A stretch of 64,000 nucleotides of DNA from the NCBI RefSeq assembly GCF_001641265.1, contig NW_020167527.1:248001-312000 (forward strand). The letters run 5' to 3'. Position 1 is the first letter of the stretch. Every line of letters starts with the position of its first letter. Under the pieces are notes generated by a model, which saw only the letters and a program-made list of their open reading frames with translations, did not search any database and was not told where the DNA came from. Origin of the DNA: Pseudogymnoascus destructans. Its lineage: Eukaryota > Ascomycota > Leotiomycetes > Thelebolales > Thelebolaceae. Made by a program: the position numbers and the translations under genes. Positions 32,601 through 42,340 of this stretch are shown here, in pieces.

Positions 32601-33450
32601 ATAATACGTATAATGACTTATTTTCCATGTGCAATTTGTAGTAGATGGCAATTACTATAATTATTGCTATAGATCTATATTACGCCATGACCCCTGAATT
32701 TCCCGACCAGACCGAGACTTATTACGGACTTGGCTCAACTCAATTGTTTCAACTACTTCCCCCTGAGGCAACTGGGCCCTATTGTCATTCTATGGCCTTG
32801 CAAGTGAAGGTAGGGTGTAATCACACCCGTCTTGGCTTGGGGGTAGCCCCTCTAAATCTTCTAGCTCCGGGTCAATTAAGTCAAATGTTGATGTATTAGC
32901 CTGACTTTGGTAACGAACTTGGCGGCGTTGCCCTCAGTGCTGGGGCTGTAATCACTGTACCCTTGGTAACGTATAAAGGCCTCGTTGTGATTGAATAAAA
33001 TCAAACCAGTCTTGGTTCCGCTTTGTCCTATCACAGGTATTTGGCTGCCTTGGGTTACAGTTTGGAATATACTGTAGCATCATCTTCTCTTGGATATTAT
33101 CAATTAGATATTCAAACAATATTTCCTCATCATTCACATAAGTTGAATCAATGATATCTGCAACAGAGTAGTGTTCAAATAGCTGTTCCTGTTCAATTTT
33201 CTGGCGGTAGAAGACAAGCATGAAGGATCTTGGCCATTGCCTCCTCCTCCTCTTCCTACAAACGGCGCTCTTTGCATTCAAGCTTGTCCTAGTCTCTAAT
33301 AGAGGGACCACTAGTCAACCTTACGCAAGAAACCTCTATGTCTTCTATCATCTAGAAGTCAGCATTACAGGATGGCCCCTAGATGTCGCTATGTATCCTG
33401 TTAAGGGGGGCCATCACATGCTCTAATGCCTTCTGATTAATAACCTACAT
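32601..33450. other. AT-rich region with an unrecognised minus-strand ORF (33311-32952)
   Basis: The 119-codon minus frame contains a plausible protein stretch (FYRQKIEQEQLFEHYSVADI, then ILFEYLIDNIQEKMMLQYIPN). It is cut off on both sides, so it may be a transposon-protein fragment. No domain is recognised. The rest shows nothing I can name. Confidence 0.3.
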
Positions 33451-35170
33451 ACTCTTATTAAGCAGGCACTCTCTACACGGGTCCGCAAGGTTACCGTCAA
33501 CCATGGTGTAAGCCAGTCTTAGACTCCTTGAGCTTAGGTGTCTAAAGCGCTAGTGCTAAAGCATGGCTTCTTTTGGTAACATCGCCACTATGCGCAACGT
33601 AGTGATGGCGCTTTCCTAGGTGCTGCTAAGGATGTAGGAGGGCCTGATTTAATTAGCTACGCTAACGACTTGCCCCCTAAGCTCTAGGAGCATCTTGCTG
33701 CCACTAGTTGTCCTTGTCATGATACCCCTATCCTAGAGGTAGGGGACCGAGATGAGGCTTCTAGTGAGCTTCAGTACATATAGTACCTTGTAGAGCTAGA
33801 TACGGCACCTGTTGCCCTTAACAGCTATTTCGAAGCTAACAGCTCCTTTAGCAATGGCCTGGATTTCCATCCTGTTTGCTAGTCTAACTAGAATCGGCTT
33901 GTCTAGGATGGTATAGCTGACAAACGCCTCTTTAGCATACGTCATATAGCAAGAGCAGCCTAAATCCATGATCTAAATCCTACTTTAGGCCTGCCTGTCA
34001 CTAACCTAGCATGTATCAACACTACAGAAGTCATTGATCATGGCGATCCAGGACGTCTTGGTGACAGGGGCAGCCTAGATGTAGGCTGTGTTCGCCCCCT
34101 CTAGTAGAGGCAGTGACAACCCCTTTCTACTGCTAGGGGCAGCAAGGGGTCTAGTCAACTGCCCTGCCATCTTTGGCTCTCCTCTCTTCTTTGCGTTATA
34201 GTCCTGGCGAATATATCTAGTCTTCCTACAGTGGTAACACGTATAGGTGTCCTTCTAAGAGGATTTGTCTCTGTCACCCCATCTACTGTCTTTGCCCCTC
34301 ATATCTCTAGTATCTATAGAGGCTTGCTAGGCAGATTTGGTGACAGGCTTTAAAGCCTTAGTCTGCTCCTCGATATCGACAAACTAGCCGATGATATCTT
34401 GGTAATCCGTGATTTTTGCCACCCTAATCTAGGTGCTAGCAATGTCATATTTGCTGCTACGGCTTCTTATAATCACTAGGAGCCAGCTGACCTTCCTTAG
34501 TCTGAGGGCCTGTCTTCTAGCTCTATTGCTACGATACCGTCCTAGAGCTGGTTTAGCATCATAGCGACATCAAACACCAGTGTAGTCGCTAGCGGAAGGT
34601 AGCTACTAAAGGCCTCATTTTTCGAGTCTAGCTGCTACAGCCCGTCGTAAGCATGCACTTAAGCTTGTCCTAGACCTCTCTGGCTGTTATGAGATAACCC
34701 AGTTGACAATCAACGGGATACAGCTTTCTAGAATGATTCTTCTAGCTCAATTGTCACAGAAGAAGGCGAGCTGCTCCTTACAGACAGTTACGACTCTGTA
34801 GTCTCTTCCTTTTTGGGCTTATCGAGCTTATATTCGAGCATAGCGTTGATGGCACTCTAGACTTTCCTGTCAATAAGCTCGATCTAGATTTAGAGAGCCC
34901 AATTTCAATAGTTAGACCAGACTGAGACTGCTCAATGTGTTCTAACTCCATTTTTGTGAGCCGTTATCACTTTCCGGCTTATGGAGCTGAACCGCCACAG
35001 CTAAGTCAATGGTTTACTTTACAGGCTTCTTTCAGCGAGTAGCTTAGACTCTCACTTTTTTGATGTGAGACTTCAGAATCAATTCCTTGGTTCAAATACA
35101 AAGCTTCCTAAGTGTCGCTAGGCTCATAACCTGTTAGGAGAGGGACCGAGATATTATGACAATCGTGTGA
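33451..35170 (-). pseudogene. RIP-degraded Ty1/copia-type gag remains
   Basis: No long ORF survives. On the minus strand, conceptual reading gives gag-like segments and a degenerate CCHC zinc knuckle at about 34200-34290 (CYHCRKTRYIRQDY, where C, H and C positions have changed to Y/R in the manner of C-to-T changes). CTA/TAG triplets are extremely common throughout, as expected when CAG and CTG were converted. Boundaries are approximate. Confidence 0.5.
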
Positions 35171-35375
35171 TGTTTTGGTGACTAGGCCTTCAGCTTTTGT
35201 GCAATGGGCAGGAAAACTTGACAGTAGACTACAGTATATAGAATGAATGGATTGAATTGAATTACTACCCTACTAATGGAGCCTACATATTATTTATGTT
35301 ATTTAGAGGGCCTACCTAAACACCCTAAGTAACAGAAGGGTTTGGGCCTAAAACCTAATAGAGCAATTTAGCAAC

Positions 35376-35410
35376 TGTTACTGTTACACTTTTAGCGTGT
35401 AACAGTAACA
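35376..35410. repeat. Hairpin of two TGTTAC/GTAACA ends
   Basis: Perfect 14-bp arms (TGTTACTGTTACAC and its inverse) around a 7-base loop. The TGTTAC and GTAACA sequences match the termini of the L1 LTR, so this may be a junction of LTR ends. Confidence 0.7.
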
Positions 35411-35824
35411 TATTTGGTAAGGCGTACCTAATGCCAAGGTGCCTACTCTAGCCCTACATGCCCAAATAGGAAAGGGGACTGTCACACTATAACAGAACTC
35501 TGTCGCACTATGACAGAGCCATTTCTAGCCTAGTAAATTAGTAGTGTAGTTAGCCATAATCAACAATTTGAACAACATCCTATGCTTGAAATAGGTGAAT
35601 ACTGTATATTACTCTATAATAACTATAGAAGCTAAACCTCACAGCATCTAGCAAACTGCCTAGCTTGCTATGCGGATAGCAAGCCAACTCTCTAAACTTA
35701 TTAGAGAGTCTATTAAGAGCCCTAGCCCTGGCCTCAACCGGCTTAGCCTGCCCTAGCCCTGAGAGGAACCCCCTAACTTCCCGCCTATCCTATCTATAGA
35801 TTTCCCCCTCTCCCCTAAAGGGCC

Positions 35825-36850
35825 TAGCCAGCCCCTATGACAACAATGGCACTACTAGCACTGCCCCTAGCATCACCTATGGCGGTCAAAACCATATGAC
35901 TGCTAAGGACATGCTCTTTGTCATGCGGCTCTACATTGAGCAGCAGGCCACATACAGCCACTAGTCTAACCAAGCATTTTAGAAGCGGATTGCCAAGCAC
36001 CTTATGGTAGACTGGGGAAAAGAGCACCAAACCTTAGCTAGGCTGTAGCCAAGCTTGTCTGCGAGCATAGGGCGTATATCGCTAAGCTTGATAGCAGTAG
36101 CAAGACACCTAGTCGTCTATGACAGATGCTCTAGACTCCTAGATCACCATGCTTGATGCTTGAGAGGAGGTCAAGCAAGCTCGGCAAGAGGCGTAGGGCA
36201 CTGCTAATGTAGAGACAACTACATTAGCAGCCTAGTAGCAGGCCTCTCTTACGCTCTAGGTGTTACGATATCAAGTGCACCTTGCAGCTCGAGTGAGGGT
36301 TCAGGGGTGTGGGGAGCTTTCCGGAGTTGGAGTGAATTCTCAGAACTGGTCTCGCTAAAGAGAATTCACTCCACAACAACATAGCTGTATATAGATCGAG
36401 CCACTGCTCGAGTGCTCCTCTTCTCTTTCTCTAGATTGAGTTTAATTCATAATACCCAACTGGCGCCCTATGCCTTGGTGAACCGTGACACTAGGCACAC
36501 AAGACACAGCTCTTAAGAGCTGCTTCTCATGCCTACTAGAAAGAGGACGAGGAGGACAAGAGCAGCACTGCCCCTAAGACCCAAACCCTGCAACTACAGA
36601 CCCTACAACCTAACGATGACGACCAGCCACCCTAGCACCAGTTATAGCCCTCGAGGGGGATCCTATCGCTATAGGACTTGAACACCTCTTTAGCATTGTC
36701 AAGAGGGCTGCGAGTCAGATAGGCAGTGCCCTAAAGGAGGAGGAGAGGGAGGAAAAGGATGCTGCTGTCGAGAAGCAGCTTAAGGACCTAGAGTCTAAGG
36801 TTAGCACTGTTAACGACAATGTCACACAGATGCTAGCGATGATGCAGTAG
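35825..36850 (+). pseudogene. Decayed Myb/SANT-like second protein of a PIF/Harbinger-like element
   Basis: Conceptual reading after position 35890 gives MTAKDMLFVMRLYIEQQATY, then TAG-interrupted sequence continuing to KRIAKHLMVDWGKEHQTLA, a Trp-spaced Myb/SANT-like pattern. After a solo LTR (36261-36490) a coiled-coil C-terminus follows (EEEREEKDAAVEKQLKDLE, then NVTQMLAMMQ). Most premature stops are TAG in place of expected Gln/Trp codons. PIF/Harbinger transposons normally encode such a protein alongside the DDE transposase, and DDE remains lie next to it on the opposite strand. Confidence 0.5.
36261..36490 (+). mobile_element. Solo LTR, family L1, with 5-bp target duplication CTAGG
   Basis: Begins TGTTACGATATC and ends GGTGAACCGTGACA (TG...CA). 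The direct repeat CTAGG occurs at 36256-36260 and 36491-36495. No internal region is present, so this is a solo LTR left by recombination. It splits the Myb-like pseudogene. Confidence 0.92.
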
Positions 36851-36889
36851 AGGGGGAATTAGGAGGGGAATTAGGGGGAGGGGGGACAA

Positions 36890-37009
36890 TAGGGATGTAC
36901 ATACCTATGATAGATAGGACTCTACTATAGGTGGAGTTAATCTAAACTGGTTCCTCTACTCTCGCCCCTGTAGGCATGTCTGCACATTCATAAGCCAGAC
37001 AGTGACGAC
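36890..37009 (-). pseudogene. Harbinger-like DDE transposase, C-terminal fragment
   Basis: Read on the minus strand from 37009 this gives VTVWLMNVQTCLQGRE, a stop and RNQFRLTPP. It joins in frame to the fragment at 40335-41000 once the intervening LTR and one target-site copy are removed. Confidence 0.5.
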
Positions 37010-37965
37010 TGTCACGGTTCACCAAGGCATAGGGCGCCAGTTGGGTATTATGAATTAAACCCAATCTAGAGAAGAAAGGAAAGAGAAGAGGAGCACTCGA
37101 GCAGTGGCTCGATCTATATACAGCTATGTTGTTGTGGAGTGAATTCTCTTTAGCGAGACCAGTTCTGAGAATTCACTCCAACTCCGGAAAGCTCCCCACA
37201 CCCCTGAACCCTCACTCGAGCTGCATGTCATACTGACATTCGTTGCACTCAGTTTGCTATCAAACTCAAGAGCAAACTTAGAAATCTCCTCCTCAAACCT
37301 ACAAGTCACCATACATATCTTGGCTTATCACACCAACAACAGAAGCAATACTACTCAACGATTGCTGCAAACTCTTCTACTACATCTGTTTATGCTACAT
37401 ACATCACGGCATATCATTTGAACACTCATTGAACAAGTTATTAAGAAAATCTCCTCCTTAAGGGGGTGGGCCAATACTACCACATGGCATATCTCTACCA
37501 ACTAGAGGCCTAGGAACATGAACGATAGCTCTAGAAGCTTCTACAACCCTCTATGATTCATTACACGTCATCGCTCCTTAGTTACCCACAAGATTGGTTA
37601 AGTTATGACATAATTTATCTATAGGTACTCTGACCTTGGACCTCCTTTTCACTTCCTATAGGCTAGGAACCCAAGAGATGGCTCTATGGGATTCTCTTAC
37701 GTTCACTACATGATTAGCAAGCTAGTTGTGGGTCGCACTTGATTTCTAATACATTTACCAAGCCTGGTTAGTCATGGAAAGTCATGGAAAATGAGAGAAC
37801 TACACTCCTTTGGCATAAATAGGATTGCCCTTTCCTTAAGAAAGGGCAAGCAGGCAATAACGTAGGTCATGGCGTAATGGGGGTAATGGCGTAATGGGGG
37901 TAGTGGGGTCAGAACCACCCCATCAAACCTACAACCCTATTAACTACTACTACTACTATGCTAGA

Positions 37966-39895
37966 ATGGTCCGTCAGAAGAGTATAAAGGCTCAAGAACG
38001 CGAAATTCAAATTCAAAAAGCTATATTAGCTATTAAATCAAATCAATACAAATCAATATATGCTGCTGCAAAAGCTTTAGGGCTACCAGAGGAGACCCTC
38101 CGCTGTCGCATAAATGGAAGGCACACACGTGTAGAAGCACGCCAGCACCAGCAACTCCTATCAAAAACTCAAGAGCAGACCCTCTCAAAGTGGATTAAAG
38201 AGCTTACTGGAAGTGGTTAAGCTCCTAGCCATCGGATATTACGTGAGGTTGCAGAGGAAGTCCGGTGAAACAAGTGTCGGGTCTTCCAAACCCAGGTGAG
38301 CCGACCTACAGAGTTAGTTGACCAGCTCAGTCAGGTCAACTACCAACCCATCAAACCTGCTATAGACTGGCAGACTCGGCTATTTCTAACTAGTGGCTTG
38401 GCAGACCCCATCAAACCAACCGGCTCAGCAGCAGATCCGACCAACCCAGCAGACCCGACCGACTCAGCAGTCCCGACCGACTCAGCAGACCCGACCAACT
38501 CAGCAGACCCGACCAACTCAACAGACACAACCTCAAATCCCTAACTTACCTCTTGGGCAAGAGTGGGTGCCACGGTTCATTCAAAGGCATCCTAACTTAC
38601 GTGTTAAGTTAGGAAGGAGGGTTGAGGCACAAAGGATGAATGGGGTCACAAAGCAGGTGTTGAAGGCGTGGTTTGACGCGTACAAGAGCCTCACAACAGA
38701 GCTAAAAATCGAAAATCACAACACCTACAACATGGATGAGACTGGGTTTTCAATTGGAACAATGCAATCAACAAGAATTATCGTGGATTCAAGCCTTAGG
38801 ACGCGTTTTCAAGCCCATCTAGGCCGGCAGGAATGGGTGTCTGCTGTTGAGTGCATCTGCATGGATGGAACAACCACCGACCCCCTCATTATCTTCAAGG
38901 GACAGAATATACTACAGAGCTGGATTCCAAAGGAGGTTATAAGCAAATGGCACTTCTCTGCAAATACAAAAGGGTGGACAAGCAATCTTCATGGATTAGA
39001 GTGGCTAAAACGCGTTTTTGAGCCCTCTACAAGAGCAAAAGCAACACTTCCAAATGGACAACTACAACAAAGGCTCCTTATTTGTGATGGCCATGACAGC
39101 CATATAAGCGGGAGCTTCATATCACACTGCATACAGAATCACATATCGCTACTTATACTACCTCCACATACCTCTCATGTGTTACAGCCACTTGATGTTG
39201 CAATTTTTGGACCTTTGAAAAAACACCTCACAACAGCCCTCTCGCACCTTAATGAGGCGCAGCTCCTACGCATACAGAAAGCAGAATGGATGGATGCATA
39301 CATACAAGCAAGAGCAGCTGCATTTTCAAATTCAAATATAACTTCTGCTTGGAGAGGGAGTGGGCTACAGCCGTTCCAGCCACAAACAGTCATACGTGCA
39401 GCGACGCTTCCTACAACAGACGTAGCAGAACGGCCAAGGACTCCAACAGAGCATGATATTTTTGAGAAAGTATTTTTGAATAGCAGTCCTCTTCATTTTC
39501 AGACACTTTACAAAGCAAATACAGTTCTCTCTTCTACAATAAGTCGTGGTGGTGTTTTGAACACTCCTACAAAGCGATATATTCATAAGTTAGCAGATGA
39601 GACAGAGAGGCTTAACACACGCCACATACTACAGCAAAGAGAGACGGATAACTTGCGCAACATAATTCAGAAAAGAAGGGAGCAAAAGAAGGGTAAAAGA
39701 GCTGTTTTGAAGGGTCAATTCCACATCTCTACAGAAGAACTCCGGTCGCAAGTAGCAGAAGCAGAAGCAGCAACAGCAACAGCTTTACAGAGGCCTAGAA
39801 CAACACCACGACTTATAGAGGAAGCTACAATTGAGGAAATAGACAGAGAGGGTGAAGAAGAGATATATGACAGCGATTTAGATGAATTAGCCTAG
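37966..39895 (+). pseudogene. Transposase of B1: stops in the DNA-binding half, catalytic ORF intact
   Basis: Start MVRQKSIKAQEREIQIQKAI gives the first HTH (YAAAKALGLPEETLRCRI) and QEQTLSKWIKEL the second. Two nonsense changes lie in this half: TAA at 38218 (other copies read TAC) and TGA at 38265 (others TCA). A putative phase-0 intron, 38296-38524 (GTGAGC...CAACAG), then leads into a long intact DDE half to 39895. This has YNMDETGFSIG (first Asp), LLICDGHDSH (second) and VLQPLDVAIFGPLK (third), a coiled-coil linker and an acidic tail ending DSDLDELA. If unspliced, the DDE half alone is open from 38393 (500 codons). Confidence 0.85.
38426..38526. repeat. 18-bp minisatellite in B1
   Basis: About five to six units of GACCCGACCAACTCAGCA type between the DNA-binding and catalytic halves. 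Equivalent arrays occur in B2 (45160-45252) and B3 (47500-47603) with different unit orders. Every unit contains CAGCAG, a potential 3' splice site. Confidence 0.85.
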
Positions 39896-40334
39896 TAGTA
39901 ATTGAACAATTTCAATTTTTTAAAGGTGGTAGTGGTTTGATGGGGTGGTTCCGACCCCACTACCCCCGTTACGCCATTACCCCCGTTACGCCATGACCTA
40001 CGTTACAGTAAATCGACTATCACATACTTCCCCGTCTTTTACAAGCTTTCAAGCATTCATCTTGTTACTCCTTGTTTCTGAAAAGTCAGTGAGGTGTTAA
40101 CCTCTGACTTACCCCTGAGTTCCCAGACTCAACATTTGTTGCAACTTGTCTGAACAACTTCACTACATCACACACCTGATTGCTGCGTTGTGGAATAGTC
40201 TAAGCTACAACCCTTTGGCTCTGTTTCCTAAGACAGTGTGTTGTCTTAGTAAAATCATCCCTTCCTTGGGTGGCTAGATTCTCACATCTGGTGCACCCAC
40301 CATTACACTGCAAGGTGCACTTGATATTGTAACA

Positions 40335-41000
40335 ATGACAAAGTATGTAGCAACAGGCTGCATACCAGCCCTTAGCCCCTTGCCAAAGGCAGTATACGTC
40401 TAGCTTTGCTAGACAGAGCTAAAGACTCTCTCAACCTCAATCCTAACAGAGGACAGAGTAGTGTTCCATCGCTACTAGTCCTTAGGCTAGCTAAACCGCC
40501 TAAGCAGATGCTCCAACAGGCATGTAGTGCTAAAGGCAGCTGAGTAGGCTAGGTTGCCAAAGACATAGAGGGTCTCATAACCCTCTATGGTCACCTCCTT
40601 GATACAGAGCAGGGGAATCAGCTGGCATGGTTCCTGTTCCGTAAACCAGAACAGGCGCTATGCATTACCTAGGGGCAGGTCCCCTAGGCAGAACGACTGG
40701 TGTTCATAAATGAACACTAGCTGCTGAACCACTCGTAGCAACTGCTGCTGCTGCTTAATTAGGCAGTGACGATACATTGTCGCTGCCTAGGCTGTTGCTA
40801 CCATGAGCAGCAACAGCAGGAGCACCTCCCCCTCATCCCACCCTCATCCTCCTTATGTGTTACCACCTAGTGCTAGTCTTTGGCCTCGACAAGGAGGGCT
40901 TCTAAGTGCCTTGCGATGAGTGTAAGGACAGTTCGAACCGAGGCTGACCTTCAAGTCTGCAGAAGTATCCAAAGTATAATGTGAAGACTTCGATACTCGA
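40335..41000 (-). pseudogene. Decayed PIF/Harbinger-like DDE transposase, main fragment
   Basis: Minus-strand reading gives EGYETLYVFGNLAYSAAFST, then WNTTLSSVRIEVERVFSSV and TYTAFGKGLRAGMQPVATYF, typical of Harbinger DDE proteins (the YGDxAY and SSVRIxVExxFG blocks). The Asp expected in the GDLAYS motif is Asn here, and several TAG/TAA codons interrupt it. It continues beyond the LTR insertions at 37009-36890. Confidence 0.6.
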
Positions 41001-41110
41001 AGCAGTAGGACAAGGTATAGTAATTCAGGCTCCAAAGCATATAGTTACTTTATACCACAGGGGTCAAGTGGTGAGACTAACAGGTTGGCCAAGTGGTTCG
41101 ACTCGAAGTA

Positions 41111-41228
41111 ACGTAACTCGTGGCGTAACGGGACGGATGGCGTAACGGGACGCTTTGCCAGAGCCACCCGCACCCCACCAAAATAAGGTCACATGACCAA
41201 AATTAAAACGTTAATAACTTTTGTAATA
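41111..41228. mobile_element. Left end of a B3-type element (fragment F1)
   Basis: Starts ACGTAACTCGTGGCGTAACG after a TA and carries the two B3-type 17-bp boxes (GTGGCGTAACGGGACGG, ATGGCGTAACGGGACGC). It is interrupted at 41228 by element E. A near-identical stretch starts at 44297. Confidence 0.75.
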
Positions 41229-41725
41229 ACGTAGGTCGTGGTCAGACTGGCTACATGGCCAGACTGGCTATTAGTACCATCACATACAAATTTGTATGTG
41301 GAGGTACTTATGCTTGCGAAAATTAGAACCTTAATAACTCCTTTAATAAAAAGGCTAGAGCATATTCCTTGTATATATAGGAACTTTAAATAGTCATCTA
41401 CTATATCTAAAGACGCTAATAATACTAGTGTCTTTTTACATAAGTTACTAAAGGTTTTAACTTTTGCCATATAAATTTTTAGTATAGCAAATCTAAAATT
41501 GTTAATAACTACCTAATAAGGCTAGCTTACATGCTAGCGTTTTTAATTATAACGTATAAGTATATAAATTATGTAAGTTTAATAACATTAAGCTCTAGCA
41601 AGTCAATTAAAGTAATTATTACAAGTTTGAATTATATATCACGTGATGTGAATTTGCTTGTGAATTTACCTGTAAAATTGAAATAGCCGGTCTGGCCATG
41701 TAGCTGGTCTGACCATGATCTACGT
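41229..41725. mobile_element. MITE E (497 bp) with ACGTA ends and TA duplication
   Basis: Left ACGTAGGTCGTGGTCAGACT and right inverse match with few differences over 40 bp; TA on both sides (41227-41228, 41726-41727). Paired 17-bp boxes are GTGGTCAGACTGGCTAC and ATGGCCAGACTGGCTAT. AT-rich interior, no transposase, so non-autonomous. It is inserted in fragment F1. Confidence 0.85.
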
Positions 41726-41776
41726 TATTGCTAGCGCTTTGATATATAAACTATTGTTATATATAGTCCTTAGTTA

Positions 41777-42069
41777 ACGTAGGTCGTGGCCATACCGGGA
41801 TGGTGGGGTAAGCCACCCCTTCAAAATATGAGCAGCTTCGAAATAATTGAAAATAGTTCTACCATTACCATGCTAATTCATCTATATCACTGTCAAATAG
41901 CTCCTCCTCACTCCCATCATCAATTAGATCAATTATAGATGTTGTAACTTGTGGAGTTGTTGATATTTTCGACTTTTGTGATGTAGCTGTTGTTGCTGCT
42001 TCTGCTTCTGCTAGTTAAAGGCACATTACTGCATCTACGCCATTGCTGCATCTACGCCATGACCTACGT
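41777..42069 (-). mobile_element. Remnant G: transposase C-terminus next to a single-box end
   Basis: The end at 41777 reads ACGTAGGTCGTGGCCATACC and keeps only one 17-bp box. Just inside, minus-strand codons 42015-41860 give the transposase tail (SIIDLIDDGSEEELFDSDID then ELA), closest to that of B3. The right limit at 42069 is a C-type end (boxes with CGTAGATGCAG). It is a composite of two families. Confidence 0.65.
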
Positions 42070-42340
42070 TACTCTCTTCTACAATAGTTAAGTCGTGGCA
42101 TTCTCAACACTCCTACAAAGCGATATATCCATAAGTTAGCAGATGAGACAGAGAAGCTTAACACATGCCACATACTAATGTAGGTCGTGGCGTAGATGCA
42201 GCAATGGCGTAGATGCAGTAATGTCCCTTTACATACAAATTCATATGCAAAGGTACTTTACACTTGCAAAATTAAAAGCTTAAGTAGCTCTACTAATAAA
42301 AATCGTAAGGCTTAGCTACTTAATATATATGTTCTATATA

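Larger units (their letters stand above)
37860..40003 (+). mobile_element. Pogo-like element B1 (2144 bp), TA target duplication
   Basis: Terminal inverted repeats of about 64 bp (ACGTAGGTCATGGCGTAATG...) differ at only a few bases. TA flanks both ends (37858-37859, 40004-40005). Each terminal repeat contains two tandem 17-bp boxes, ATGG plus CGTAATGGGGGTA on the left and ATGG plus CGTAACGGGGGTA on the right. Confidence 0.92.
37226..40307. mobile_element. Solo LTR L2 (about 935 bp without insert), target duplication CTGCA, interrupted by element B1
   Basis: Starts TGTCATACTGAC and ends CACCATTACA (TGT...ACA). CTGCA occurs on both sides (37221-37225 and 40308-40312). It sits inside the L1 LTR and is itself split at 37858 by a pogo-like element. 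No coding sequence of its own. Confidence 0.8.
37010..40334 (-). mobile_element. Second L1 LTR, interrupted by LTR L2 (parts 37010-37225 and 40313-40334)
   Basis: Minus-orientation L1: begins TGTCACGGTTCACC at 37010, runs to GAGCTGCA at 37225, and its last 22 bases (AGGTGCACTTGATATTGTAACA) are at 40313-40334. The flanks ACGAC (37005-37009) and ATGAC (40335-40339) look like a target duplication with one C-to-T change. All sequence between the two parts is later insertion. Confidence 0.85.
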
